Assembly (NCBI RefSeq): GCF_021653995.1
Contig: NZ_JAJJOZ010000009.1
Location: forward strand, 124,001 to 188,000
Length of the DNA stretch: 64,000 nt
Source: Allopusillimonas lactea
GTDB taxonomy: Bacteria > Pseudomonadota > Gammaproteobacteria > Burkholderiales > Burkholderiaceae_B
Direction of reading: 5' to 3'
Shown here: one piece after another, positions 37,302 through 46,056 of the stretch
Numbering within the stretch: the first letter of the stretch is position 1
Layout of the letters: the number at the start of each line of letters is the position of its first letter
Made by a program: the position numbers and the translations under genes
The notes under the pieces: generated by a model
What the model saw: the letters and a program-made list of their open reading frames with translations, nothing else
Told to the model about the DNA's origin: nothing
Database searches by the model: none

Positions 37302-37473
37302 GAAGCGCCCGGCACAGCCGCTGGCGGCAGGCCGACGGCTCGCAACGCGTGTCGCCGGCACGATTACTGCCAGGCGTTAAAAAAGCGGGATGTGCGAAGC
37401 CGGAATGAACAGCGCGGGTCACGAGCCCGCAGACCTGCAAAGCCGGATATACAAACCTGGATATGCAAAACGG

Positions 37474-37505
37474 AAGAGGCGGGGCCATGAATGGCCCCGC
37501 CTCTT
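37474..37505 (-). terminator. intrinsic terminator of the argD-like gene
   Basis: A perfect 14-pair stem, AAGAGGCGGGGCCA with its complement TGGCCCCGCCTCTT and a four-base loop, lies 20 bases after the stop of the minus-strand aminotransferase gene. On that strand it is followed by CCGTTTTG, giving a short U-run. It separates the aminotransferase from the convergent MFS gene. Confidence 0.8.
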
Positions 37506-37525
37506 ATCGCTGCCTGGCTTGCCGA

Positions 37526-38719
37526 TCAGCGGCCGCGCACCTTGCCGATGATCTCATCCAGCATGGACAGCATCTGGTCGACTTCCTGCTCGGTGACGTT
37601 CAGGGATGGCATGAAGCGCAGCAACGAAGGCCGGGGTGCGTTCAGCAGCAGGCCTTCGGGGCCCATGTCGCGGGCGAATTCGACAATCGCGTTGCCTTCA
37701 TCGCGCCCCAACATCAGGGCACGTAGCAGGCCTTCGCCGCGCTCGCCCTCCATGTCCCACTTGGCCGACAGGGCGAGCAAGCCTTTGGAAAGCTGTTTGG
37801 CGCGCGCCTGAACGGAATCCATGAAGCCGGGAGCCAGCAGCGTGTCGAACACCGCCACGCCGGCAGCCGTCATGAGCGGGTTGCCATTGTAGGTGCCGCC
37901 TTGGTCGCCATGCTTGAAGACACATACCGCCTCGCGCGCGCACAAGGCAGCCAGCGGCACGCCGCCGCCTATGCCCTTGCCCAGCGTCATGATGTCGGGT
38001 TCGACGCCCGAAAGCTGATAGGCGAACATTGTGCCGGTGCGGCCGCAGCCTGTCTGCACTTCGTCGACGATGAGCAGCAGGCCGTGCTCGTCGGCCAGCG
38101 CGCGCAGGCCCTGCATGAACTCTCGCGTGGCGGGGATAACGCCAGCCTCGCCCTGCACCGGCTCAAGCATGATCGCCACCGTCTGGTCGTCGATCAACGC
38201 ACGCACCGAGTCGAGATCGTTGAGGTCTGCCTTGGGAAAGCCCTCGACCTGGGGCGCGAAAATGCGATCCCAGCCCGGCTTGCCCGATGCCGACATGGTG
38301 GCCAGGGTACGGCCATGAAAGCTGTGATCAAACGTGATGATTTTGTAGGCGCCATTGCGGTTGACCTGGCCCCATTTACGCGCCAGCTTGATGGCGCCCT
38401 CGTTGGCCTCGGCACCGCTGTTGGCAAAGAAGACGCGGTCGAAACAGGATGCACCCGTAATGCGCTTGGCCAGCTCCATGGAGGGCTGGTTGTAGAACGC
38501 GGGCGACGGGTTGATCAGCTGTGCGGCTTGGTGGTTCAGTGCCTTGACCACCGGCGCCGGGCAATGGCCCAGGCAATTTACGGCCCAGCCCTGTATGAAA
38601 TCCAGGTATCGTTTGCCGTTGTGATCCTCAAGCCACGAGCCCTGCCCGCGGACGAAAACCAGCTCGGGACGCGATGTGATTTCCATGAGCGCGTCCACGC
38701 CCGACCGATCAAATTTCAT
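37526..38719 (-). CDS. argD: acetylornithine aminotransferase (class III PLP aminotransferase)
   Basis: The 397-residue PLP enzyme has YLDFIQGWAVNCLGHCPAPV, FFANSGAEANEGAIKLARKW, FDHSFHGRTLATMSASGK, LIVDEVQTGCGRTG and the Schiff-base lysine in IMTLGKGIGGGVPLAALCA. This type is annotated as N-acetylornithine transaminase in related betaproteobacteria. Ornithine or 4-aminobutyrate aminotransferases are the alternatives. No other arginine gene is nearby, so the physiological role rests on homology alone. Monocistronic by its own terminator. Confidence 0.82.
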   Translation of the reverse strand: MKFDRSGVDALMEITSRPELVFVRGQGSWLEDHNGKRYLDFIQGWAVNCLGHCPAPVVKALNHQAAQLINPSPAFYNQPSMELAKRITGASCFDRVFFANSGAEANEGAIKLARKWGQVNRNGAYKIITFDHSFHGRTLATMSASGKPGWDRIFAPQVEGFPKADLNDLDSVRALIDDQTVAIMLEPVQGEAGVIPATREFMQGLRALADEHGLLLIVDEVQTGCGRTGTMFAYQLSGVEPDIMTLGKGIGGGVPLAALCAREAVCVFKHGDQGGTYNGNPLMTAAGVAVFDTLLAPGFMDSVQARAKQLSKGLLALSAKWDMEGERGEGLLRALMLGRDEGNAIVEFARDMGPEGLLLNAPRPSLLRFMPSLNVTEQEVDQMLSMLDEIIGKVRGR

Positions 38720-38788
38720 GAGGAGATCCTGTAAAAAAAGAGGAAGAACGGCTGCCAGCCCGGAATAGCCTGTTGTGAGCCTCGAATT

Positions 38789-39685
38789 TTACCGCAGCGT
38801 GCCGCGCTGCACGGGCAGCACCGCCAGCAGCCGCGCACCGACCAGATTGATGGCCAACCCCAGCATCACAACCGCGCCGCCATACCATTGCACGGACGCA
38901 AGATGCTCGTCAAGCAACAGCGCCGACGATATCAGCCCAATCACCGGAATCAACAGGCTCAGCGGTGCGACCTTGCCGGCTGGATGGCGCGAGAGCAGCC
39001 GGCCCCAGAGCGAATAGCCAATTATCGTGGCGACGCCCGCGAGGTAAAAGACTGCCAGCACGCCCGCCCAGGTCACATGCGCCACACTGTTGAATATCAA
39101 TGCCGGGCCCTCGTACAACAGCGACAGCGCCAGAAAGGGCAGGGGTGGGATCAATGCGCCCCATACCACCAACCCCAGCATATCGACCGTGCCGGCGCCC
39201 TTGACCACAATATTGCCTGTTGCCCACGACAGCGCGGCGGCCAGCGTAAGCATGAAGCCAATCAGTGTCATGCTGCCTGTCTCGGCGCCTGCCTGGACCA
39301 TGGCCAGGCCGGCGGCCGCCACCGCCAGCCCCGCCAGATTATTCCAGCGCAGGCGCTCGCCCAGAAACAGCGCGGCGATGAGCACCGTGAACAAAGCCTG
39401 CGACTGCAGCACCAGCGACGCCAGCCCTGCTGGCATGCCCAGCGACATGGCCAGAAACAGGAACACGAACTGCCCCAGGCTGATGGTGAAGCCGTACAAC
39501 ACGATGGTGCGCCACGGGATGGCAGGCCGTCGCACGAAGAAAACAGCGGGAAACGCCACGAAGGCAAAGCGCAGTGCCCCCAACAGCAAGGGTGGGAGCT
39601 CGCTCAGGCCCACTTTGATGACGACGAAGTTCATGCCCCACGCAATGATGACGATGAGCGCGGACAACAGATCTTTGAGCGGCAC
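38789..39685 (-). CDS. EamA/DMT-family transporter (RhaT/YdcZ-type exporter)
   Basis: A 298-residue membrane protein with about ten helices in two EamA repeats (about 5-135 and 145-285). Examples are LLSALIVIIAWGMNFVVIKV, FVFLFLAMSLGMPAGLASLV, TLAAALSWATGNIVVKGAGT and SLLIPVIGLISSALLLDEHL. This group exports amino acids and related metabolites. Upstream of the aminotransferase in the same direction by about 70 bases, so the two may share a transcript. Confidence 0.9.
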   Translation of the reverse strand: MPLKDLLSALIVIIAWGMNFVVIKVGLSELPPLLLGALRFAFVAFPAVFFVRRPAIPWRTIVLYGFTISLGQFVFLFLAMSLGMPAGLASLVLQSQALFTVLIAALFLGERLRWNNLAGLAVAAAGLAMVQAGAETGSMTLIGFMLTLAAALSWATGNIVVKGAGTVDMLGLVVWGALIPPLPFLALSLLYEGPALIFNSVAHVTWAGVLAVFYLAGVATIIGYSLWGRLLSRHPAGKVAPLSLLIPVIGLISSALLLDEHLASVQWYGGAVVMLGLAINLVGARLLAVLPVQRGTLR

Positions 39686-39727
39686 GGCTGACCTTTTCTG
39701 CTTTTGGCGAAACCGGTATTATGCGCC

Positions 39728-40624
39728 ATGACCCTCCGCATTCTCAGCCTGCACACCTACCCCGTAAAATCCTGTGCCGGCCTGCGCCACGATGAAATCC
39801 GCGCGGGCACGGGCGGCTTGTCCATGGACAGGCAATGGGTGTTGGTCGACCGCTACGGCATTTTCATGACGCAGCGCCAATACCCCCGCATGGCGCTGAT
39901 CCACCCGGCGTTTCCCGAAGGCTTCGATGGCGCGCTCGCGCTGTCAGCGCCCGGCATGCCGGTGCTGGCCGTCCCGCCCGCGCAATTGCACGCCGCCCCG
40001 CAAAGCGCGGCACCGGCCAAAGTGCCGGTGCGTATCTGGGGGGCCGACACACTCGGCGCCGATGAAGGCGACGCACCCGCACAATGGCTGTCCCAATTTT
40101 TAGGCACACGCTGCCGCTTGCTGCGGGTACACCCCGACGCGCACCGCGTGGCCAGCCCGGGGCGCGTGCAGGCTTGGCGGGAACAATACGGCGATCGGGC
40201 GCCGGCGCTGGCGGATGAGCATGTGTTTGCCTTTGCCGACGGTTATCCTTATCTGGTCACCAACCAGGCCTCACTGGCCGAACTCAACCGCCGGCTGGCG
40301 GCCCAAGGTGCGCCCGTGGTCGACATGGCGCGCTTTCGGCCCAATATCGTGGTGGCTGGGCTGGCAGCCTACGAAGAAGACTATCTGTGCGGCATGCGCA
40401 GCGGGGCGCTGTCGCTGGCGATCGTCAAAGCCTGCGCTCGCTGCAGCATCCCCAATATCGATCCTGTCACCGCCATACCATCGCCTGAAACCGGGCTGGT
40501 GCTGGCGCAGCACCGCCAGTTTGCCGAGGGGGTGATGTTTGGGGTGAACGCGGTGGCGGCCTGCCCGGTGGGCGGCGCCGTGCTGCGCACGGGCGATGCA
40601 CTAGAGCCTGAATACACGGTTTGA
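39728..40624 (+). CDS. MOSC-domain molybdenum-cofactor protein (YcbX/mARC-like)
   Basis: The 298 residues contain the N-terminal MOSC beta-barrel (about 1-125: LHTYPVKSCAGLRHDEI, MDRQWVLVDRYG) and the C-terminal MOSC domain with RFRPNIVVAGLAAYEEDYL and KACARCSIPNIDPVT. The first cysteine of CARC (236) corresponds to the Mo ligand of the mARC/YcbX family, which reduces N-hydroxylated compounds. E. coli YcbX has an added C-terminal ferredoxin domain; it is absent here, so an external reductase is needed. Confidence 0.88.
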   Translation: MTLRILSLHTYPVKSCAGLRHDEIRAGTGGLSMDRQWVLVDRYGIFMTQRQYPRMALIHPAFPEGFDGALALSAPGMPVLAVPPAQLHAAPQSAAPAKVPVRIWGADTLGADEGDAPAQWLSQFLGTRCRLLRVHPDAHRVASPGRVQAWREQYGDRAPALADEHVFAFADGYPYLVTNQASLAELNRRLAAQGAPVVDMARFRPNIVVAGLAAYEEDYLCGMRSGALSLAIVKACARCSIPNIDPVTAIPSPETGLVLAQHRQFAEGVMFGVNAVAACPVGGAVLRTGDALEPEYTV

Positions 40625-40649
40625 CGGCGTGCGCCGCCAGCAGCCACAC

Positions 40650-41312
40650 CTACACCCGGCGCACGCTGCGCCCAAAGTATCGCTCCAGCCGGCCCTGCAC
40701 CTGCTCCAGCACCAGGCTCATCACCCAATAGATGCCGGCCGCGGCCATGTACAGCGGTAGCGGCTGAAAAGTAGTGGCGATCACATCCTTGGTCGCCAAC
40801 AGCAGCTCCGTTACGGTAATAACGGACACCAGCGAGGTGTCCTTGATCAAGCTGATGAGCGAATTGCTCATCGCCGGCACCGCAAGCCTGAAGGCCTGCG
40901 GCAACACCACGTAGTGCAGGTTCTGCCAATAACTGAAGCCCAGGCTGTAGCCGGCATGCCACTGTCCGGTCGAAATACCCAGAATGGCGCCGCGCAGGCT
41001 CTCGGAGATATACGCGCCGGCGTTCAGGCTGAGTGCCAGAATGCCGGCCGTAAGCGGCGTGAACGAGATGCCGATGCTGGGCAGGCCGTAATACACAATG
41101 AAAACCTGCACCAGCAGCGGCGTGCCGCGCATCATGCTCACGTACACGCGCGCGGGGATTTGCGTCCATTTGCTGGGCACGATGCGGGCGACCGCCAGCA
41201 ATATGCCCACCAGCAGGCCGCCCACCATAGCCGAAAATGCAAAGATCAATGTATAACCCGCCCCCTTGAGCAGCACAGGGGCGGCCAGCGTCAACAATTC
41301 TGACAGGTTCAT
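40650..41312 (-). CDS. polar amino-acid ABC transporter, permease
   Basis: The 220-residue HisMQ-type permease has TLIFAFSAMVGGLLVGILLA, the helix MMRGTPLLVQVFIVYYGLP and the coupling segment YVVLPQAFRLAVPAMSNSLI followed by LIKDTSLVSVITVTELL. It is closest in appearance to cystine/glutamine permeases. It begins three bases after the receptor gene. No ATPase gene follows; the complex must borrow one encoded elsewhere. Confidence 0.92.
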   Translation of the reverse strand: MNLSELLTLAAPVLLKGAGYTLIFAFSAMVGGLLVGILLAVARIVPSKWTQIPARVYVSMMRGTPLLVQVFIVYYGLPSIGISFTPLTAGILALSLNAGAYISESLRGAILGISTGQWHAGYSLGFSYWQNLHYVVLPQAFRLAVPAMSNSLISLIKDTSLVSVITVTELLLATKDVIATTFQPLPLYMAAAGIYWVMSLVLEQVQGRLERYFGRSVRRV

Positions 41313-41315
41313 TGA

Positions 41316-42125
41316 TTATTCCGGCTTGCGTACTTTGCTGACGTCAATGCCGAACCATTTATTGGAGATCTTGGCGAATTCGCCATCGGCGAATGCATCT
41401 TCCAACGCTTTGTCGATGGCCTGTTTGAATGCCGGGTTCCCTTTGCGGAACGGGATGCCATTGAACTGCGGCTCGCCCACGACGGCGCCACCCTTGATGG
41501 GCACGTTTGAGGTCTTGACCAGATACGCCGTCATCAGCACATCATTGAGCGCGGCATCGACGCGCCCGTTAACCAGGTCGGACAGATACTCAGGTGCGCC
41601 GGGGTAGCTCTTTACCGTCACGCCTGGCTGCGACTTGGCCAAGGCCTCGTAGTTGCTGCCCTGCGAAACGCCGAGTGTCTTGCCCTTCAGGTCGGCAAAG
41701 CTTTTGTAGCCGCTGTCGTCCTTGGCGCGCAGAATCAGCTGCGGGCTGGACGCCACATAAGGGATGGAAAAATCAAAGGCGCGCTCCCGCTCGGGCGTTA
41801 TGCCCACTTGGTTGACGATCACATCGAACTTGCCCGAACCCAGGCCGGCAAGGATAGCGCTCCATTCGGTCTTGACAAACTGGGCCTTCACACCCAAGCG
41901 GCGCGCAATCATGTCAGCCACGTCGATGTCGAAACCCTCGAGTTGACCGGTTTTGGCATTCACATAATTGAAGGGCGGGTACGTGCCCTCCACCCCCACA
42001 ATCAAGCTGCCGCGCGATTTCACCGTATCGAGCAGGTCGGCGGCCTGCGCCACGCCACCCGCCAGCAACGAACCGGCCACCGCACCCGCCGCCAGCAGGC
42101 TGCGCACAAAGGTAGAAAATTTCAT
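41316..42125 (-). CDS. polar amino-acid ABC transporter, periplasmic binding protein
   Basis: The 269-residue secreted protein has a signal peptide ending GVAQA before ADLLD. Its SBP_bac_3 fold shows GSLIVGVEGTYPPFNYVNAK, LEGFDIDVADMIARRLGV, FDVIVNQVGITPERERAFDF and LKGKTLGVSQGSNYEALAKS. FNYVN followed by GFDIDVA resembles cystine-binding FliY/TcyJ, but glutamine or other amino acids are possible. Upstream, 42226-42280 is AT-rich and may hold the promoter. Confidence 0.92.
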   Translation of the reverse strand: MKFSTFVRSLLAAGAVAGSLLAGGVAQAADLLDTVKSRGSLIVGVEGTYPPFNYVNAKTGQLEGFDIDVADMIARRLGVKAQFVKTEWSAILAGLGSGKFDVIVNQVGITPERERAFDFSIPYVASSPQLILRAKDDSGYKSFADLKGKTLGVSQGSNYEALAKSQPGVTVKSYPGAPEYLSDLVNGRVDAALNDVLMTAYLVKTSNVPIKGGAVVGEPQFNGIPFRKGNPAFKQAIDKALEDAFADGEFAKISNKWFGIDVSKVRKPE

Positions 42126-42413
42126 GAGATCTTCCAGTCTGGAAACAAGGAGCCGGGCAGACGCCCGGGCCTGGCAGCGTCACTGCACTCAGTGTGCATC
42201 GCGCGGCCGTTATATGGATGCTAGCAAGCAATTGATTTTTTTATAACTACAGGTTGATTAGTATCTTATGCCTGGCGCTTATTTGATCATGCGCCACACA
42301 TTGAATCCCGCCCGCTGGCCGCCTGACAAGCAAGGATGCGGATTCGGCGGCCGTTGCGGCTGCAGCAATTGGCGGGCCTGGCGTTGGCAAACCCTTTCTT
42401 AATGCTGACCTTC

Positions 42414-43577
42414 CTAATACAGGCTGAGCTGGACGGGCGCCGGGTGGCCGGGATCATCCTGCGTCAGGCCGCTGGCACGCACACCGAACAACCGAATGCG
42501 GCGATCCAGTACCACGCGCTTGAGGCACTGGCCCGCGGCGCGATGGATGGCCTGGGCATCGCGCACGGGCACCGGCAGCGTGAGATCGCGGGTGACGGTG
42601 CGGAAATCGTCGAAGCGCAGCTTGATGCCCACCGTACAGGCCCCATAGCCTTTGCGCGCAAGGTCACCCTCCAGCTGTTCACACAGGCGCAGGAATATGG
42701 CTGACAACTCGGCCCTGTCATGGCGCACGTGCAGATCACGCTCGAACGTGGTTTCACGGCTGATGGACTTGGGCTCGGAATACGTGCGCACCGGGCGCTC
42801 ATCAATGCCATGGGCAACGTCCACCAGCCAGCGTGCGTAGCTAAGGCCAAAGTGCTGTTGCAGCCAGTCGGGCTGCGCCTGCGCCAGGTCGGCAATCGTA
42901 TGCACGCCCAAAGCCTTGAGCCGCGCGGTGGCCTTGGGGCCGATGCCATTCACCTTGCCCACGTCCAAAGGCCAGATCCGCCGCTCCAGATCACCCGGAC
43001 CGATGATGGTGATGCCATCCGGCTTGTCCAGTTCGGACGCCAGCTTGGACAGCAGTTTATTGGGCGATATACCAATCGAACACGACAGGCCCGTGGCCTC
43101 GCGCACAGCATCCTTGAGGCGCTGCGCGAGCGGCAGCGAGGCCTCAGGGTGATCGGTCAGGTCTATATAGATTTCGTCGATGCCGCGATCCTCGATGGCG
43201 GGCGCTATGCCCGCTACCGCCGCCTTGAACAGGCGCGAATAGTGGCGATACGTAGTGAAGTCGGTCGGCAGCAGGACGGCCTGGGGCGCCAACTGGGCCG
43301 CCTTCATCATGCCCATGGCCGAGAACACACCAAGCGCGCGCGCCTCATAGGTTGAAGTGGTGACAACGCCTCGGCCCGTATAGTGCCGCAGCACCGAGAA
43401 TTCGCGCGTGCCATCGGGCAATATGCGTGGCTGATGCCGCGCGCCGCCGCCGATCACCACCGGGATTCCGCGCAGCTCGGGGTAGCGCAGCAGTTCCACC
43501 GACGCATAGAACGCATCCATATCCAGGTGCGCAATGCGGCGCGCCTCGGGTGCTTGCGGTATGGCGTCCTCGTTCAT
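42414..43577 (-). CDS. dinB: DNA polymerase IV (Y-family, translesion)
   Basis: A 387-residue error-prone polymerase. The palm has IAHLDMDAFYASVELLRYPE and the catalytic DE in RGIDEIYIDLTDHPEA. The nucleotide/finger part is VVTTSTYEARALGVFSAMGM. The HhH region is VGKVNGIGPKATARLKALGV, and the little-finger domain follows to a C-terminal QLSLY, which resembles a beta-clamp-binding peptide. The ATG at 43577 is chosen from the start of homology; the ribosome site is weak and the frame is open further upstream. Confidence 0.94.
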   Translation of the reverse strand: MNEDAIPQAPEARRIAHLDMDAFYASVELLRYPELRGIPVVIGGGARHQPRILPDGTREFSVLRHYTGRGVVTTSTYEARALGVFSAMGMMKAAQLAPQAVLLPTDFTTYRHYSRLFKAAVAGIAPAIEDRGIDEIYIDLTDHPEASLPLAQRLKDAVREATGLSCSIGISPNKLLSKLASELDKPDGITIIGPGDLERRIWPLDVGKVNGIGPKATARLKALGVHTIADLAQAQPDWLQQHFGLSYARWLVDVAHGIDERPVRTYSEPKSISRETTFERDLHVRHDRAELSAIFLRLCEQLEGDLARKGYGACTVGIKLRFDDFRTVTRDLTLPVPVRDAQAIHRAAGQCLKRVVLDRRIRLFGVRASGLTQDDPGHPAPVQLSLY

Positions 43578-43755
43578 GGGTTCATACGGCGGTGGTGCCA
43601 AGCCTGGCACACCGCATCGGCGTTGGGAATCCGGCTTGTGATTGGGGTTGCGGCACATGGCCGCAGGCAGGTGGCGGCCCGCCTGCGCAACTGCGCCTGT
43701 ATACATGCACAGCATTATAAGTCGCCCCCATGTGCCACACCACGCTCCACAAATG

Positions 43756-43812
43756 GCACGACTTTGGCGCATGGATGGGTCGCACCTCTACTACGGCGCA
43801 CCATTGCGGCGC
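43756..43812 (+). promoter_or_regulatory. two phased NtrC-like enhancer sites
   Basis: GCAC-N7-GCGC occurs at 43756-43770 and 43798-43812, each one base from the NtrC consensus core GCAC-N7-GTGC. The two centres are 42 bases apart, four helical turns, as expected for cooperative NtrC dimers. Both lie upstream of the sigma-54 promoter, the nearer one only about 30 bases from its -24 element, which is close for an enhancer. Confidence 0.6.
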
Positions 43813-43841
43813 CCGCAGGGGCCATCCAGGCGAAGCATAGT

Positions 43842-43857
43842 TGGCACAGCTTTTGCG
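43842..43857 (+). promoter_or_regulatory. sigma-54 (RpoN) promoter of the nitrate assimilation operon
   Basis: TGGCACAGCTTTTGCG matches the -24/-12 consensus TGGCAC-N5-TTGC exactly, with GG and GC at the required 12-base spacing. It lies 36 bases before the ATG of the nitrate-binding protein, giving a leader of about 25 bases. Nitrogen control through NtrC is implied. The 315-base gap between dinB and this operon holds nothing else that I recognise. Confidence 0.85.
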
Positions 43858-43892
43858 TTATCCATCCTGGAAACTTAGCAAGGATGGACGAA

Positions 43893-45206
43893 ATGAATCG
43901 CAAAGATACGCCAGACGCTTGCGCGGCACCCGCCATAACGGCGTCTCACACTGGCCACGGCCACAACGCCAGCCGTCGCAAGCTGCTGCGCGGTGCGGCG
44001 CAACTGGCTAGCGGCGCCGGGCTGATGTCATTGCTGGACCCTTGGACCCGTGCTGCCGTCTGGGCGGCGGGCAGCGACGCGCCTGAGCAGACCACGGTGA
44101 AGATCGGCTTCATCCCCCTTACCGACTGCGCATCAGTGGTAATGGCCTCACTCAAGGGCTTCGACAAGAAGCATGGGGTCACAATCGTGCCGTCCAAGGA
44201 AGCCTCCTGGGCCGCCGTGCGCGAGAAGCTGACCAACGGCGACCTGGATTTCTCTCATGCGCTGTACGGCATGATCTACGGCACGCACCTCGGTCTGGCG
44301 GGCACGCAAAAGGATATGGCGGTCTTGATGAGCCTGAATCAGAACGGGCAGGCCATTTCATTGTCCAATCGATTGCACGAGGCGGGCGTCACCGATGGCG
44401 CGACCCTGCGCAAGCGCATGACGGCGGCTCCGCGCGCCTACACCTTTGCGCATACCTTTCCCACCGGTACACACGCCATGTGGCTGTACTACTGGCTCGC
44501 TGCCCATGACATCGATCCGGCCACTACGCGCAACGTCACAATCCCGCCGCCGCAAATGGTTGCCAACATACGCATCGGCAACATGGATGGCTTCTGTGTA
44601 GGCGAGCCCTGGAATGCGCGCGCCATCCGCGACAAGCTCGGCTTCACCACCACTACCTCGCAGGACATCTGGGCGGATCACCCCGAGAAAGTGCTGGCCA
44701 CACGCGCCGAGTTCGTCGACCACAACCCCAACACGGCCCGGGCCGTCACTGCGGCGATCCTGGAGGCCAGCCGCTGGATCGACAGCTCGCCAGGGAATGT
44801 GCGCGAAACCGCCCGTGCCATTGCCGCCAAGGCCTACGTGAATACCGATGCCAGCTTGATAGAAGGACGCATGCTGGGGGAATACGAGAATGGCCTGGGA
44901 AAGAAATGGAAAGACGCACATGCCATGCGTTTTTACGGCGAGGGCGCGGTCAACTTTCCGTATCTGAGCGACGGCATGTGGTTTCTCACGCAACACAAGC
45001 GCTGGGGCCTGCTCACGGCGCACCCTGATTATGCGGGTGTCGCCAGGCAGATCAACCGCCTCGATCTGTACCGAGACGCAGCCAATGCATCCGGCACTAT
45101 GCTGCCGGCCGGCGAAATGCGGTCCAGCGTGCTGATGGATGGGTCGAGGTGGGATGGCAACGACCCGGTCGCTTATGCCGACCACTTCAAGATCAAGACA
45201 CGTTGA
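43893..45206 (+). CDS. nrtA: nitrate ABC transporter, substrate-binding protein (NrtA/NasF type)
   Basis: The 437-residue receptor is exported by Tat: SRRKLLRGAAQL with R28-R29 before a hydrophobic stretch. The mature part has VKIGFIPLTDCASVVMASLK, FSHALYGMIYGTHLGLAG and NMDGFCVGEPWNARAI, characteristic of nitrate/bicarbonate receptors. I chose the ATG at 43893, eight bases after AAGGA. An ATG nine bases earlier touches that site, and a long open extension lies inside dinB. First gene of the assimilation operon; nitrate is preferred over bicarbonate because of nirBD-nasA. Confidence 0.93.
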   Translation: MNRKDTPDACAAPAITASHTGHGHNASRRKLLRGAAQLASGAGLMSLLDPWTRAAVWAAGSDAPEQTTVKIGFIPLTDCASVVMASLKGFDKKHGVTIVPSKEASWAAVREKLTNGDLDFSHALYGMIYGTHLGLAGTQKDMAVLMSLNQNGQAISLSNRLHEAGVTDGATLRKRMTAAPRAYTFAHTFPTGTHAMWLYYWLAAHDIDPATTRNVTIPPPQMVANIRIGNMDGFCVGEPWNARAIRDKLGFTTTTSQDIWADHPEKVLATRAEFVDHNPNTARAVTAAILEASRWIDSSPGNVRETARAIAAKAYVNTDASLIEGRMLGEYENGLGKKWKDAHAMRFYGEGAVNFPYLSDGMWFLTQHKRWGLLTAHPDYAGVARQINRLDLYRDAANASGTMLPAGEMRSSVLMDGSRWDGNDPVAYADHFKIKTR

Positions 45207-45219
45207 GGAGGTATAGATC

Positions 45220-46050
45220 ATGGATTCCGTCGACATCAAAGCATATGCCCCTCCGCGTCGTGGCCGACTGAGCGACTTGCTCGAACGCATGGCCGCAGCG
45301 TGCGCCGGGCCGGTTATCGGCCTGGCCCTGTTTGCACTGGCCTGGAAGCTGGTGGCGATCACGATCGATGACATTCCACCCCCTGAAACCACACTCGCCG
45401 CAGCGGTTGAACTGTTCCGGGATCCGTTCTACGACAACGGCCCCAACGACGTAGGCATAGGCTGGAACCTGCTGGCATCACTGGGCCGCGTGGCGCTCGG
45501 CTTCCTGCTGGCCGCCGCCGTCGGCATCCCGGCAGGTTTTGCAATCGGCCGTGTGCACGTGCTGGACCGTATCTGCGCCCCCGTGATCAGCCTGCTGCGC
45601 CCGGTGTCGCCGCTGGCCTGGCTGCCACTCGGCCTGCTGCTGTTCAAGGCCGCTGACCCAGCAGCCATCTGGGCCATCTTCGTCTGCGCCATCTGGCCTA
45701 TGGTCATCAACACCGCCGACGGCGTACGCCAAGTGCCGCGCGACTACCTGAACGTGGCGCGGGTGCTGGACCTGAGCGAATGGAAAATCTTAACGCGCAT
45801 CCTGCTGCCCGCCACGCTGCCCAGCATGATGACCGGCGTGCGACTGTCCATCAGCACGGCATGGCTGGTGATCGTGGCCGCCGAGATGCTCACAGGCGGC
45901 ACCGGCCTCGGGTTCTGGCTGTGGGACGAATGGAACAACCTGAATGTGCAGAACATCCTGATCGCCATCCTCATCATCGGTGCCGTCGGCATGGCGCTGG
46001 ACACTCTGCTGCTTGCCCTGGCACGCCGCCTGGATCATCGCGAGGCCTGA
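45220..46050 (+). CDS. nrtB: nitrate ABC transporter, permease
   Basis: The 276-residue membrane subunit has about six helices and the family features RPVSPLAWLPLGLLLFKAAD, VARVLDLSEWKILTRILLPA (coupling helix) and TGGTGLGFWLWDEWNNLN; the last is characteristic of NrtB/NasE. GAGGAGG lies shortly after the receptor stop. Part of a run of seven nearly contiguous genes. Confidence 0.95.
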   Translation: MDSVDIKAYAPPRRGRLSDLLERMAAACAGPVIGLALFALAWKLVAITIDDIPPPETTLAAAVELFRDPFYDNGPNDVGIGWNLLASLGRVALGFLLAAAVGIPAGFAIGRVHVLDRICAPVISLLRPVSPLAWLPLGLLLFKAADPAAIWAIFVCAIWPMVINTADGVRQVPRDYLNVARVLDLSEWKILTRILLPATLPSMMTGVRLSISTAWLVIVAAEMLTGGTGLGFWLWDEWNNLNVQNILIAILIIGAVGMALDTLLLALARRLDHREA

Positions 46051-46056
46051 GACATC

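Noticed and set aside
43383..43892. In-frame upstream extension of the nitrate receptor gene into dinB
   Set aside because: The Tat signal needs to be near the N-terminus and the sigma-54 promoter lies within this stretch, so translation must start after it.
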